The notes under the pieces: generated by a model | The model's database searches: none | Told to the model about the DNA's origin: nothing | The model's input: the letters and a program-made list of their open reading frames with translations, nothing else | NCBI RefSeq assembly: GCF_026262505.1 | Contig: NC_067206.1 | Span: 33,929,896-33,993,895, forward strand | Direction of reading: 5' to 3' | Origin: Trichomonas vaginalis G3 | Lineage: Eukaryota > Parabasalia > Trichomonadida > Trichomonadidae | Length of the DNA stretch: 64,000 bases | Part shown: piece by piece, positions 8,419-16,667 of the stretch | Position numbering within the stretch: position 1 is the first letter of the stretch | Layout of the letters: each line of letters starts with the position of its first letter | Translations under genes and position numbers: made by a program

Positions 8419-10005
8419 ATGAGTATAGCTGCATATGCGTATGAAGCTGACAGAGCTAAACGTTTATATTTTGGTCAATACTCTCTCACACTTACTGACA
8501 AATATATTGTTATTTCTGATGGAAATACCGAGAAATACATAACATGGAAGGACTATGAAAAGTTTGACCCCATTTTAACTCCATGCACTATGCCATTCAT
8601 TGTAAATGGTGAAGTTGTCATGAAGAACGACACAACAGTATATAAGTCTGTTCATGAAGCGTTAGAATATATGTTGAATTATAATCCCGAAAGATTTGAC
8701 CCAAGCACTACGCCATGTACAATGCCTTTTATTAAGGATGGTGAAATCGTAAGAGTTCCGGATTCAACGGTTTACACAGCTGTTCAAAACAGTTTACAAA
8801 ACATTTTAGCGAATATCTTTAATTCAGAAACTACAGAAATAAAATTACCATATATAACAGATGCTAAAGAAATTAAATCAAAAACGACAACATTATTTAC
8901 GTCACTTAATGATTTAATGACTTATATCATTAATATTCCTGCACCAACTATAGCATTTGATCCAAACTCGACGGTTTGCAGTGTACCTTTCATAAATGAC
9001 AGTTCATTAATTACTTTAAGGGATTCGACAGTAAATGAATCATTAAAGGCGTCATTAATGAAAATCATTGATTTTAATTCATTCACGAATACATATAATT
9101 CATTCATTAATGTTTCATATGCTTCTAAAGAAGGTGAGCCAAAAACTATCGATAAAGCGGTGTATGAAATAAAAGCATCAACGACGAAATTGAATTCGTT
9201 AACTTTTGACGGTGATAGTTTCGTTAATGACATAACATCGGGGAAAACAATTTTAACGAAAGAATATTTAAAATCTCATGTTAGTGAGTTCGTTGAAATT
9301 GAAAAAGAAGGTGGAATTAAGTTCGATCCACTGAATTTCATTTTCAGCTTAGCGAATGCGGGTGTTAGTTTCGCTGAATGGACAACTATACAGAGTGAAA
9401 TAAATGCAATATGGACGTTTTTGGGGTCAAAAGCGGGAATGGGTGAGCTTGTAAATGCTGCAAGAACATTAGGTGAAACAGGAAATTTTGTAGATGGTTT
9501 TAAAAGACTTGTTTCAAATGTTTTAACAAACACAAAGAAATTATTTAGATATACCGTACATAACGGACGGATTTTCGAACAGATAGCAACAAACCCTCCG
9601 GTTATGGCTGCGTTGATGATGGTTAGAGATATAAAACCACGTAACGACGGGAACGAAGAACATGAACAACAGGATACTGGTCGGGTTATTCGAGACATTA
9701 AAAACGTGTATCCTGAAGTTATTGATTTATTTAGAGGAGTTAATGATTCAATTTCAAAACATTCTATAACCCTCGATGAAGAGAATAAATTAACAGATTA
9801 TATATTCGTCATTATTGCAGAATTAATGAAGAGAATAAATGAAAAAGGAATTGGTGATATCATTAATGTCAGCGATGTAATGATGAAAAGAAATTTTGAC
9901 TCATTATTTACAAAACCGAAAACAGAATATAGTCTTTATGACGTAATTACCGAATTAATGAAAAGATTAATGATAATAAGAGTTCTGGCGGAAGAGTTGA
10001 ATTAG
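8419..10005 (+). CDS. Fibre-locus protein with anchor-like N-terminus and FDP-TPC repeats
   Basis: A 528-residue protein. Residues 1-50 (AYAYEADRAKRLYFGQYSLTL) resemble the N-terminus of the Polinton B fibre at 41098-42999, suggesting a shared virion-anchoring domain. Three ~40-residue repeats follow, each starting FDPxxTPCTMPFI and ending DSTVYxxV. The rest is helical. The next gene downstream carries the fibre shaft and tip, so the two form a fibre locus. Function inferred from context and repeat style. Confidence 0.55.
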   Translation: MSIAAYAYEADRAKRLYFGQYSLTLTDKYIVISDGNTEKYITWKDYEKFDPILTPCTMPFIVNGEVVMKNDTTVYKSVHEALEYMLNYNPERFDPSTTPCTMPFIKDGEIVRVPDSTVYTAVQNSLQNILANIFNSETTEIKLPYITDAKEIKSKTTTLFTSLNDLMTYIINIPAPTIAFDPNSTVCSVPFINDSSLITLRDSTVNESLKASLMKIIDFNSFTNTYNSFINVSYASKEGEPKTIDKAVYEIKASTTKLNSLTFDGDSFVNDITSGKTILTKEYLKSHVSEFVEIEKEGGIKFDPLNFIFSLANAGVSFAEWTTIQSEINAIWTFLGSKAGMGELVNAARTLGETGNFVDGFKRLVSNVLTNTKKLFRYTVHNGRIFEQIATNPPVMAALMMVRDIKPRNDGNEEHEQQDTGRVIRDIKNVYPEVIDLFRGVNDSISKHSITLDEENKLTDYIFVIIAELMKRINEKGIGDIINVSDVMMKRNFDSLFTKPKTEYSLYDVITELMKRLMIIRVLAEELN

Positions 10006-10007
10006 AA

Positions 10008-11417
10008 GTGAATGATGTTAATGAGAAATTAGCCGAAAAAGCAAACAAAAATGAGCTTTTAGCTCTGAGTGATAAAGTCAAGAACCACGTTCATTATATA
10101 ACTTCAGACGAACAGATTATAACGAACTACCATGGATATTTAACACGAAGTGATGAAGCGAAGACAAAAAATGTTAATGAAAGAAGATATAAATACATTC
10201 GTGCTAAAGGTTATGACATAAGCTGTACTGTACAGTATGATGTAGCTAAAGCACCAGAAGCATTTGGTTATACCGGTGAAATTTATGCCTCTACTTTCAA
10301 TGTTAACGGTGTATTAGTTGAACCAAGATTTACTTTGAGAGTTAAGTCAAAAATAACGTTTGAAGATGCTATTAAAAGTAAAGCTGACAAAGTTGAACTT
10401 GAAGCAACGAACAAAGTTTTGAAATCTCATAAACACAACATCTCCGATATAAATGAACTTCAAGCTACATTAGACAGTAAAGCCGACAAGAACCATACAC
10501 ATAAATCCTTCACTACTGTTAGAGCAGACGACATAATATTGAACTATACCCTTGGTTCAAGTGCACCTTTAGAGAATCCAAGTACAAGCGTAAAAGATAC
10601 ACTAAACAATTTAGATAACAGTTGCAGGAATATTGAAGGTCATGCCAGAAACTTTGAAGCACATGAACTACCAGCAATGTTAGATAAGAAAGCCGACAAA
10701 ACTTATGTAGATGAAAATTATGCAAAGAAGTCGGAAGTAAATGCTGCGCTTAATGGAAAAGCCGATAAAGAGCACGTGCATGAAGAATTTCAAACAATCA
10801 AGATTAAAGAAATTAAGGCATGCATCGAAATAGTAACAAAAACAGGAAGAGACGGTGCAACTGTACAAGAACAAAGAATTTATCCTCCTACTTTTCCTAA
10901 TGGTTTAATAACAAACAATATAAATATTGTAGAAGGCAATAAAACTATAAACGTTAAACATGAACTTCTAACAATGAAGGCCCAGATTCTTGAAACCATA
11001 TATCCTATAGGCTCTATTTATACGTCAATGAACTCAACAAATCCGGCAAGTGTTTTAGGTTTTGGTACGTGGGAACAGATTGTAGATAAATTCCTCTATT
11101 GTGCGAACTCTTCAAAGCAAACAGGTGGTTCGAAGAAAATTAAAGAAGCAAACCTTCCACCGCACACTCATACAGGAACTACAAACTTTTCTGGTGACCA
11201 TAGTCACTCATTAAGAGACCATCCATTATACAACTCAGAATATTATGCTGGCAATGATGTTTTATCTCCAGATTATAACCATTCGGCAAAAAAGACTTTT
11301 CGACCAACTGAACCAGGAGGAAATCATTCACACACTTTCACAACAAATCCAACAGGTTCGGGTGCAGATTATATGCCTCCATTTATGACTGTATTCGCAT
11401 GGTACCGCGTTCAATAA
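10008..11417 (+). CDS. Fibre protein with phage-like collar/tip domain
   Basis: About 469 residues. The shaft contains repeated KADK segments (KADKVELE, KADKNHTH, KADKTYVDE, KADKEHVHE) typical of trimeric coiled-coil tail fibres. The C-terminal ~130 residues match the phage baseplate/short-tail-fibre tip pattern: IYPIGSIYTS, FGTWEQIVDKFLYCA, TGGSKK, then HTHTG, GDHSHS and GNHSHTF metal-binding-like histidine pairs, ending PPFMTVFAWYRVQ. The tip is about 90% identical to that of Polinton B. Likely receptor binding. The precise start is uncertain. Confidence 0.8.
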   Translation: MNDVNEKLAEKANKNELLALSDKVKNHVHYITSDEQIITNYHGYLTRSDEAKTKNVNERRYKYIRAKGYDISCTVQYDVAKAPEAFGYTGEIYASTFNVNGVLVEPRFTLRVKSKITFEDAIKSKADKVELEATNKVLKSHKHNISDINELQATLDSKADKNHTHKSFTTVRADDIILNYTLGSSAPLENPSTSVKDTLNNLDNSCRNIEGHARNFEAHELPAMLDKKADKTYVDENYAKKSEVNAALNGKADKEHVHEEFQTIKIKEIKACIEIVTKTGRDGATVQEQRIYPPTFPNGLITNNINIVEGNKTINVKHELLTMKAQILETIYPIGSIYTSMNSTNPASVLGFGTWEQIVDKFLYCANSSKQTGGSKKIKEANLPPHTHTGTTNFSGDHSHSLRDHPLYNSEYYAGNDVLSPDYNHSAKKTFRPTEPGGNHSHTFTTNPTGSGADYMPPFMTVFAWYRVQ

Positions 11418-11485
11418 ACACACTTGAGCCTTGACTCAAAGGATCTAGGCTTACCGCGTTCAATGAAATCTTTAACTTTACATAA

Positions 11486-12415
11486 ATGAGCTTGAAAGAA
11501 GTATTCGAACAACATCCATGGAGGTCATTTAAGAAGTTCAATGAAGCTGCAAAGAGTTGGGGATTTACTAACAGAGCTGAAGTTAAAAAGTTCTTTGACA
11601 AAAATGTTGTACATCAAACAAAAATAAACCCTTACGACTACTTTTTACCAATTTACTCCAACACTCCAGACGCATACCAATTTGACACTCTCATTCAAAG
11701 CAGAAAAGGAGGACATAAACCATTCCTCATCTTCATAAATGTTAACACTCGCAAAGCTTTTGCGTATATAATGAGAAATAAAGGAACTCGTGAAGTGTTA
11801 AGAGTTTTACAAAAGTTTGTAGCAGAACATAACCCAAGTACTTTAACATCAGACCAAGACAGTGCATACCTCAGCAACGAAATCACAGAATTTCTCATTA
11901 AGCATAACATAACTCACTACACTACTGAAGACCATAACCATAATATTTTAGGTATCATTAATCGCTTCATAAGAACGCTCAGAGATTTAAATCAAGAGCG
12001 AGACTTTACCGAAGAAACAATGAAACATTTTCTCGAAGTATATAATTCCTCAACACATTCTACAACAGGACATACACCAAATTCAATGACACAACAACAA
12101 GAAGAAAAGTATATACAAAAGAAACGAAGCCAAACACAAAATATCAGAAATTCAACACAATTTACCCTCATTCCTGGTACAAAAGTTCGTGTAGTTCTTG
12201 ACGACAAACCGTTGACAAAGAAACGTTTAAGGTTAAGTCGAAATTATTATATCGTAGACTCTACGCAAGGTAATGGATATCTTATAAAAGCTGCTGACGA
12301 CTCTATTGCGTTTTATCCTCGTCATAAATTAGTCGAAAGTAGTAATGGCAAACTTGCTGAAACCATTGACGAAGCAAAGCGAGGAGTGGTTATTGAAATA
12401 CTTAACTATACATAA
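11486..12415 (+). CDS. Retroviral-type (rve) integrase of Polinton A
   Basis: A 309-residue integrase. The catalytic core is recognised by YQFDTLIQSR (first Asp), TSDQDSAYLS (second Asp) and the Maverick-typical HNILGIINRFIRTLRDLN helix. A C-terminal SH3/chromo-like segment follows (PGTKVRVVLDD to AFYPRHKLVES). In Polintons this enzyme inserts the element and creates the 6-bp target duplication. The reading frame is uninterrupted. The counterpart in B (35507-37003) is broken. Confidence 0.82.
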   Translation: MSLKEVFEQHPWRSFKKFNEAAKSWGFTNRAEVKKFFDKNVVHQTKINPYDYFLPIYSNTPDAYQFDTLIQSRKGGHKPFLIFINVNTRKAFAYIMRNKGTREVLRVLQKFVAEHNPSTLTSDQDSAYLSNEITEFLIKHNITHYTTEDHNHNILGIINRFIRTLRDLNQERDFTEETMKHFLEVYNSSTHSTTGHTPNSMTQQQEEKYIQKKRSQTQNIRNSTQFTLIPGTKVRVVLDDKPLTKKRLRLSRNYYIVDSTQGNGYLIKAADDSIAFYPRHKLVESSNGKLAETIDEAKRGVVIEILNYT

Positions 12416-12652
12416 ACGATGACACTTATAAAGTAAGATATGAAGGAGGCGTTGAAGATGTTATACCATCTAAGAACTTGAGAGTCAAAGCCAACACATC
12501 TGGGACCATTAGAGCGGGAGTACTGGAAAGACAAAAATATGCCAGAAAGAATAAGAAAATTCTTCTAAACTTTTTCATTAGATGTAAATCAGACATGAAC
12601 GAGAACAGTCATGATATCATTAATGGTACCATTTATTTTAACATAAACTTTA
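12416..12652. other. Spacer with degenerate coding traces
   Basis: Short AT-rich spacer after the integrase with a plausible remnant of an integrase-like C-terminal sequence. Nothing firm is supported. Confidence 0.3.
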
Positions 12653-12703
12653 TTTATGTTAGAATGTTAGATCTAACACGTTTTCTAACCACTTTTCTAA
12701 CAT
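12653..12703 (+). repeat. Left inverted arm of cargo cassette, AGATCT unit
   Basis: Contains TGTTAGATCTAACA (12665-12678) and GTTAG/CTAAC half-sites about every 12-13 bp. A 40-bp core (12664-12703) is the exact reverse complement of 13761-13800, and similarity extends ~11 bp outward. The pair brackets the gene at 12866-13747. Confidence 0.8.
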
Positions 12704-12865
12704 GGTCTAAAACTCTCGAAAATCATGAATTTTTGACATTTCCTTATGAAAGAAAAATAACGCTAATTTTTTTCTAAGAAAAATTTTTATCTTGTATGTA
12801 AAGATCTGATTTCAACAATAGGTTCTACAACACTTCAAACAACAACTTCACCAAACTCTTTAGTT

Positions 12866-13747
12866 ATGAATCCAACATCTATGTTAGTAGAGATGAAAAG
12901 CTTCATTCCTTCTTCATATACTTTTGAGACAGAAATACAAAGAATTAAGCAAGAACTTTTAACAAGTAATTTAGACTGTAGTGCGAAAGATGAAACAAAT
13001 GAACAGTATCTTTATGACATGCAGGATATTATTGACCATTTACCCAAATTGCCTGAAATCCAACAACAAAAGCTCACTATTCATGAATTCGATGAAATAG
13101 AAGTGAAACCAACTGACTCAGTAGAAATAAAGAAGTTCATACGTAAAGTAAACTATGAGTTTCTAGGATATCATTGCAACCATAAAGTTATGGACAAAGA
13201 TTGCGACATGGTATATAAGAACATCTCTGACATATATAAATCTGGGGAGTTTAAGACATACGACAACTTTGTTTCATTAGTTGCTGAATGTGTATGGCAG
13301 ATAAGAGATAAAGATAAAAGATGTAAAATATGGAATGGACAAATAAAACCAACAACTTTTGAGTTAAAGAAAACCATTGACGCCTTAGTTGTTCTAGCAG
13401 GTCAAATTTCAATGTATAACGCAAAAATGAATCCGCAATGTTCAAAATGTAAAGCAGCAATGAGGAAATATAACTACTCCGTCAAAGAGATAGAACGTAT
13501 GAGAAACGACTATGCTGACTTAAAGAAAGAAGTAGAGAAACCAGCAGAAGATAAAATGGACATGTTAGCATTTCTGAACAAAAACTATCCAACTGCTGAC
13601 GATTTCCTATTATCTGATGTCAAGAAGAAATATAAAGAAACCTTCGGCATAGTTAAAATTTTTGATATCCTTCGTGAAGAAATAGAAGCTACAAAACTGT
13701 TTAAAGTCATGAACCATCGCAACATATACCATGTAAAACGCTTGTAA
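12866..13747 (+). CDS. Cargo gene X: conserved unknown cassette protein
   Basis: A 293-residue protein starting MNPTSMLVEMKSFIPSS. It has a central helical region, a CSKCKAAMRKY motif that may bind metal, a coiled-coil segment (EIERMRNDYADLKKEVEKP) and a C-terminal KIFDILREEIEATKLF segment. It is about 90% identical to Polinton B 38991-39935, far more than the core genes are. Exact 40-bp inverted repeats flank it. No family recognised. A replication or regulatory role is a guess from its KilA-N neighbours. Confidence 0.7.
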   Translation: MNPTSMLVEMKSFIPSSYTFETEIQRIKQELLTSNLDCSAKDETNEQYLYDMQDIIDHLPKLPEIQQQKLTIHEFDEIEVKPTDSVEIKKFIRKVNYEFLGYHCNHKVMDKDCDMVYKNISDIYKSGEFKTYDNFVSLVAECVWQIRDKDKRCKIWNGQIKPTTFELKKTIDALVVLAGQISMYNAKMNPQCSKCKAAMRKYNYSVKEIERMRNDYADLKKEVEKPAEDKMDMLAFLNKNYPTADDFLLSDVKKKYKETFGIVKIFDILREEIEATKLFKVMNHRNIYHVKRL

Positions 13748-13760
13748 ATAGTTTTCTTCG

Positions 13761-13811
13761 ATGTTAGAAAAGTGGTTAGAAAACGTGTTAGATCTAACAT
13801 GCTAACATAAA
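13761..13811 (-). repeat. Right inverted arm of cargo cassette, AGATCT unit
   Basis: Reverse-complement partner of 12653-12703, with TGTTAGATCTAACA at 13786-13799. It also lies just upstream of the KilA-N/GIY-YIG gene and so could act as its operator. Confidence 0.8.
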
Positions 13812-13863
13812 CATTATTTTTTCTATCTTAAGAAAAATTTTTATCTTGTATGTAAAGACAGTA

Positions 13864-14475
13864 ATGACAAACATTGAGTTTGAAACAGTTAGAAAGATAG
13901 ACAATGACACCAAAGTGGTTAGAATAGGTGATTTAAACGTAAGATACTCAAAGAAATACAACAAATATTCTTTGTCAGACATTATAACACCATCTGGAAA
14001 GAAAACAAACGACTGGGTTAGAAATGCTTCAACTCAGAAAATTTTGACAAGAAATCCTGAGCTTATGATATCAGTAGCATTTCATGGAACAAGAGCATAT
14101 CTTATAGACAAAAGTCTTATACCAATAGTTTTGTTATGGTTAGACCCAGTTGTTGGATATAACTTCATAACTTATGGTTCATTCGATACGGAACGTTGCA
14201 GTGAAGGCTTACTTTACATCGTTCAGAAACCGAAGGACTTCAACACAAAAAGATATAAGATAGGAAGAACATATAATATAACTCAAAGATATGACAGTAC
14301 AGTCAATAGAGTCAAGGTTGTGTTCGTTAATGATATGAGAGCTGCAGAAACAGAACTACTTGAAAAGTTTGAGAAAATGTATGGTGCTCCCATGAAAGGT
14401 AAAGAAACGTTTGAAGTAGATGAGATAGATAAAGCTATAAAATTATTTGACGAAGTTGCTGAAAAATACATGTAA
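13864..14475 (+). CDS. KilA-N plus GIY-YIG (T5orf172-like) cargo protein
   Basis: About 203 residues from MTNIEFETVRK. The N-terminal half has a KilA-N-like DNA-binding pattern (YNKYSLSDIITPSG, DWVRNASTQKILTRNPEL). The C-terminal half has GLLYIVQKPKD, YKIGRTYNITQRY and AAETELLEKFEKMYG, matching GIY-YIG/T5orf172 nucleases. Such fusions are common in large DNA viruses and phages. ATG 13864 is preferred, because upstream in-frame sequence is the conserved T-rich/TATGTAAAG start motif. About 96% identical to B 38219-38830. Confidence 0.75.
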   Translation: MTNIEFETVRKIDNDTKVVRIGDLNVRYSKKYNKYSLSDIITPSGKKTNDWVRNASTQKILTRNPELMISVAFHGTRAYLIDKSLIPIVLLWLDPVVGYNFITYGSFDTERCSEGLLYIVQKPKDFNTKRYKIGRTYNITQRYDSTVNRVKVVFVNDMRAAETELLEKFEKMYGAPMKGKETFEVDEIDKAIKLFDEVAEKYM

Positions 14476-14563
14476 AGCGTTTATTTTTGGTCTTTTGTGA
14501 AAGTCAGAAAATAACGCTAATTTTATTTTTATTTATTTTTTTATTTTGTATGTAAAGACAGTA

Positions 14564-15349
14564 ATGTCAACATCAGAGAACACAACAACTGCTATCGTTC
14601 ATGAAGCCATAAATGAAGAATACGAGTACATACAGTATAACAAACAGTTACGTCTCATTCGTTCAGTCAAAGACGATATGTACCAAATGCAAAGTATAAT
14701 GAATGCTCTTCGTTCTACAAAGCAAGCATATCATTGGTTTGAAAACCAACAGACAAAAGAACTTTTAGAAGAATTTCCTCATATAATTGCTTTGCAGAAT
14801 GAAGAGATTCCGTATGAAAATCGCAAGAATTTGGCTCCTTGTTTGAAAGGTTATTATGTTCATAGACTTTTAGTAAACGCTGTAGCAATGTGGGCTTCAC
14901 CTCGTTATGCTTGTTATATTTTCATGATGTTAGATGAACTATATAAAGCAAAAGATGAAGTCATTGAATCCAAAGACAAAAGCATACAGAAAAGAATACC
15001 GCGTTCAGTACCAAAAGGAAAGGAAAAGAGTTATAGGTATATGATATATACTGAAGAATTGGAGAAAGAAGAAGATAAAGATATGGTTATGTTGCATTTA
15101 GTCAGAAGAAACAACAAGAGCTTTTATGACTTAGCTAAAATATATAAATCTGACAGAAACTGGTTCTATCGTGAAAACTTACCGATTTCAATGACACCGA
15201 ATGAGCAAATAAAGGAAATTGTCAAAAATACTCTTCCTCAAACACACTATGACATCAAAGGTTGCACAATACTTACATTCAAAGAAGACTTAACATTACT
15301 GAAGGAAAAAATAACAGAATATTTCGATAACTTCAAAGAGGAAGAATGA
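14564..15349 (+). CDS. KilA-N domain cargo protein
   Basis: About 261 residues from MSTSENTTTAIVHEA. The KilA-N core is visible as a MNALRSTKQAYHWFENQQT segment, then GYYVHRLLVNAVAMWASPRYACYIFMMLDELY. The C-terminal half is charged and helical, with no named domain. KilA-N proteins are DNA-binding proteins of phages and large DNA viruses. ATG 14564 follows TTATTTTGTATGTAAAGACAG, the same leader as the preceding gene. Polinton B keeps only a fragment (38127-38210). Confidence 0.75.
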   Translation: MSTSENTTTAIVHEAINEEYEYIQYNKQLRLIRSVKDDMYQMQSIMNALRSTKQAYHWFENQQTKELLEEFPHIIALQNEEIPYENRKNLAPCLKGYYVHRLLVNAVAMWASPRYACYIFMMLDELYKAKDEVIESKDKSIQKRIPRSVPKGKEKSYRYMIYTEELEKEEDKDMVMLHLVRRNNKSFYDLAKIYKSDRNWFYRENLPISMTPNEQIKEIVKNTLPQTHYDIKGCTILTFKEDLTLLKEKITEYFDNFKEEE

Positions 15350-15450
15350 AGTCACGACAACATTAATGATGAAGTCACGACAACATTAACGAAGAGAGAA
15401 TGAGGTGAAAAAAGAGGTGAAAAAACGGGTGAGATCTCACCTCTTCACCT
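15347..15450. repeat. Tandem repeat plus AGATCT unit ending the cargo cassette
   Basis: Two copies of a ~25-bp repeat (GAAGTCACGACAACATTAA) are followed by GAGGTGAAAA iterons and the palindrome GGTGAGATCTCACC (15428-15441), then TTCACCTAAA. The layout matches the array units of Polinton B at 40010-41060. Confidence 0.7.
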
Positions 15451-15695
15451 AAAATATATTTTTGTGCTATATTTACACTCATTTATGAAGAAGTCATGAA
15501 TCCTACGTCAATTATGTTCGACACTGATAACATTAACGATAACATTAACGATAACATAAACGATAACATTCATTTTTGCATTAATCCTGCTGTGTTGTCA
15601 AAATGTCATGTTGTCATCATTTTTAAAAGAAGTTAATTAACCTGGTGACATGGTGACGTAGTGACACCATCAGTTATTCAAAAATATATTTTTGC
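15451..15695. other. Spacer with AACATTAACGAT repeats
   Basis: Contains several tandem copies of a 12-mer AACATTAACGAT (about 15528-15572), the same word that builds the Polinton B arrays. A small frame runs through it (from 15496) but is low complexity, so I do not call a gene. Confidence 0.5.
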
Positions 15696-16169
15696 TTAAA
15701 TAGCTTCAGGGTCAATTTCTTCAACCATTTCACTTCCTTCGTCAATGTCAATAGAAGCTTCTTCAACCTTTGGTAAGAATTTCTGTATAACATCTTTGTT
15801 CGTTATTGTCTTCAGAGATAAAGGATAATATTTCACATTTGTTTCACCCTTCTTATATTCTTTCTGTTCGGAAAGATTTAAAGCAATACTGAAGAAGTCA
15901 ACGTTAGAGTTCTTTATGACAGTATAATGAGTATCTTTGACATTCACGAAGAAACCCTTTTGTTTCAAAACTACTGCTAACTCTTGTGAAGTATAACGTT
16001 TGCGGTCAATGACAATAGCTAATGGTCTGACATACTGACCAAACTTAGATTCTTTCACAAACTTCTTGTTAAAGATAACATTGACGTTTGAAGCACCATT
16101 GAACTCATTCTTGATGACAGTAGCGAGAGCATTGTATGAAAAGAACTTGCAATCTTGCATGTGTTTCAT
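15696..16169 (-). CDS. Unknown Polinton A protein
   Basis: A 157-residue protein starting MKHMQDCKFFSYNALATVIK. It has a mixed alpha/beta look, with RPLAIVIDRKRYTSQELAVVLKQ in the middle and an acidic tail (DIDEGSEMVEEIDPEAI). It lies between the cargo cassette and the polymerase locus, on the opposite strand to both. No homologue noticed in Polinton B. Function unknown. Confidence 0.5.
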   Translation of the reverse strand: MKHMQDCKFFSYNALATVIKNEFNGASNVNVIFNKKFVKESKFGQYVRPLAIVIDRKRYTSQELAVVLKQKGFFVNVKDTHYTVIKNSNVDFFSIALNLSEQKEYKKGETNVKYYPLSLKTITNKDVIQKFLPKVEEASIDIDEGSEMVEEIDPEAI

Positions 16170-16259
16170 TAAAATAAAAATATTAAATTATTTTGAAAAA
16201 TAACTTAAAAAAATCTAATCTAATTTTTTCAAAAAATATTTTTTTATTTCCTACTAAAG

Positions 16260-16667
16260 ATGTATCGGAAGTTGTCTAAGTTAGAACACTCGGAAATAAA
16301 ACAACTTCTTACAGAAGCTAATATAGATGTTGCAAAGCATTACGCAACAAACAAAAAAGCACTCGCTGACATCCTCAATGACTATAATGGTGCAATAAGT
16401 TATGATAGAATTCATGAGTTCATAAAGCCGCAACGCGGCGAGGACGAAGTCCATGCAAGAGCATTTCCTTTAAATGACGTTGCTATTGACTTATATCATA
16501 GACGTTCAGTACCTCATGAAGTAAGAAGAGAAATGTTTGACATAACAAATGCAAACGTTGGTGAAACAAGAAGAAGAGACGACACACTGAAACAACAGAG
16601 AAGAGAGATGTTTAAAAGTGCTATAGAACAAGTTCGCAAAGCTAACGATGTCCATTCGTTCCATTGA
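16260..16667 (+). CDS. Protein upstream of polB, candidate terminal-protein region
   Basis: About 135 residues. Its N-terminal HSEIKQLLTEANIDVAKHY to RIHEFIKP stretch aligns with NEEIKDILEEAGYEVDRYY to VINFLYP in Polinton B 30788-31906, the gene immediately before polB there. Protein-primed polymerases need a terminal protein, and a position just before polB would suit one, but no diagnostic motif is visible. It follows TTTTTTATTTCCTACTAAAGATG. Part of a broken locus. Confidence 0.5.
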   Translation: MYRKLSKLEHSEIKQLLTEANIDVAKHYATNKKALADILNDYNGAISYDRIHEFIKPQRGEDEVHARAFPLNDVAIDLYHRRSVPHEVRREMFDITNANVGETRRRDDTLKQQRREMFKSAIEQVRKANDVHSFH

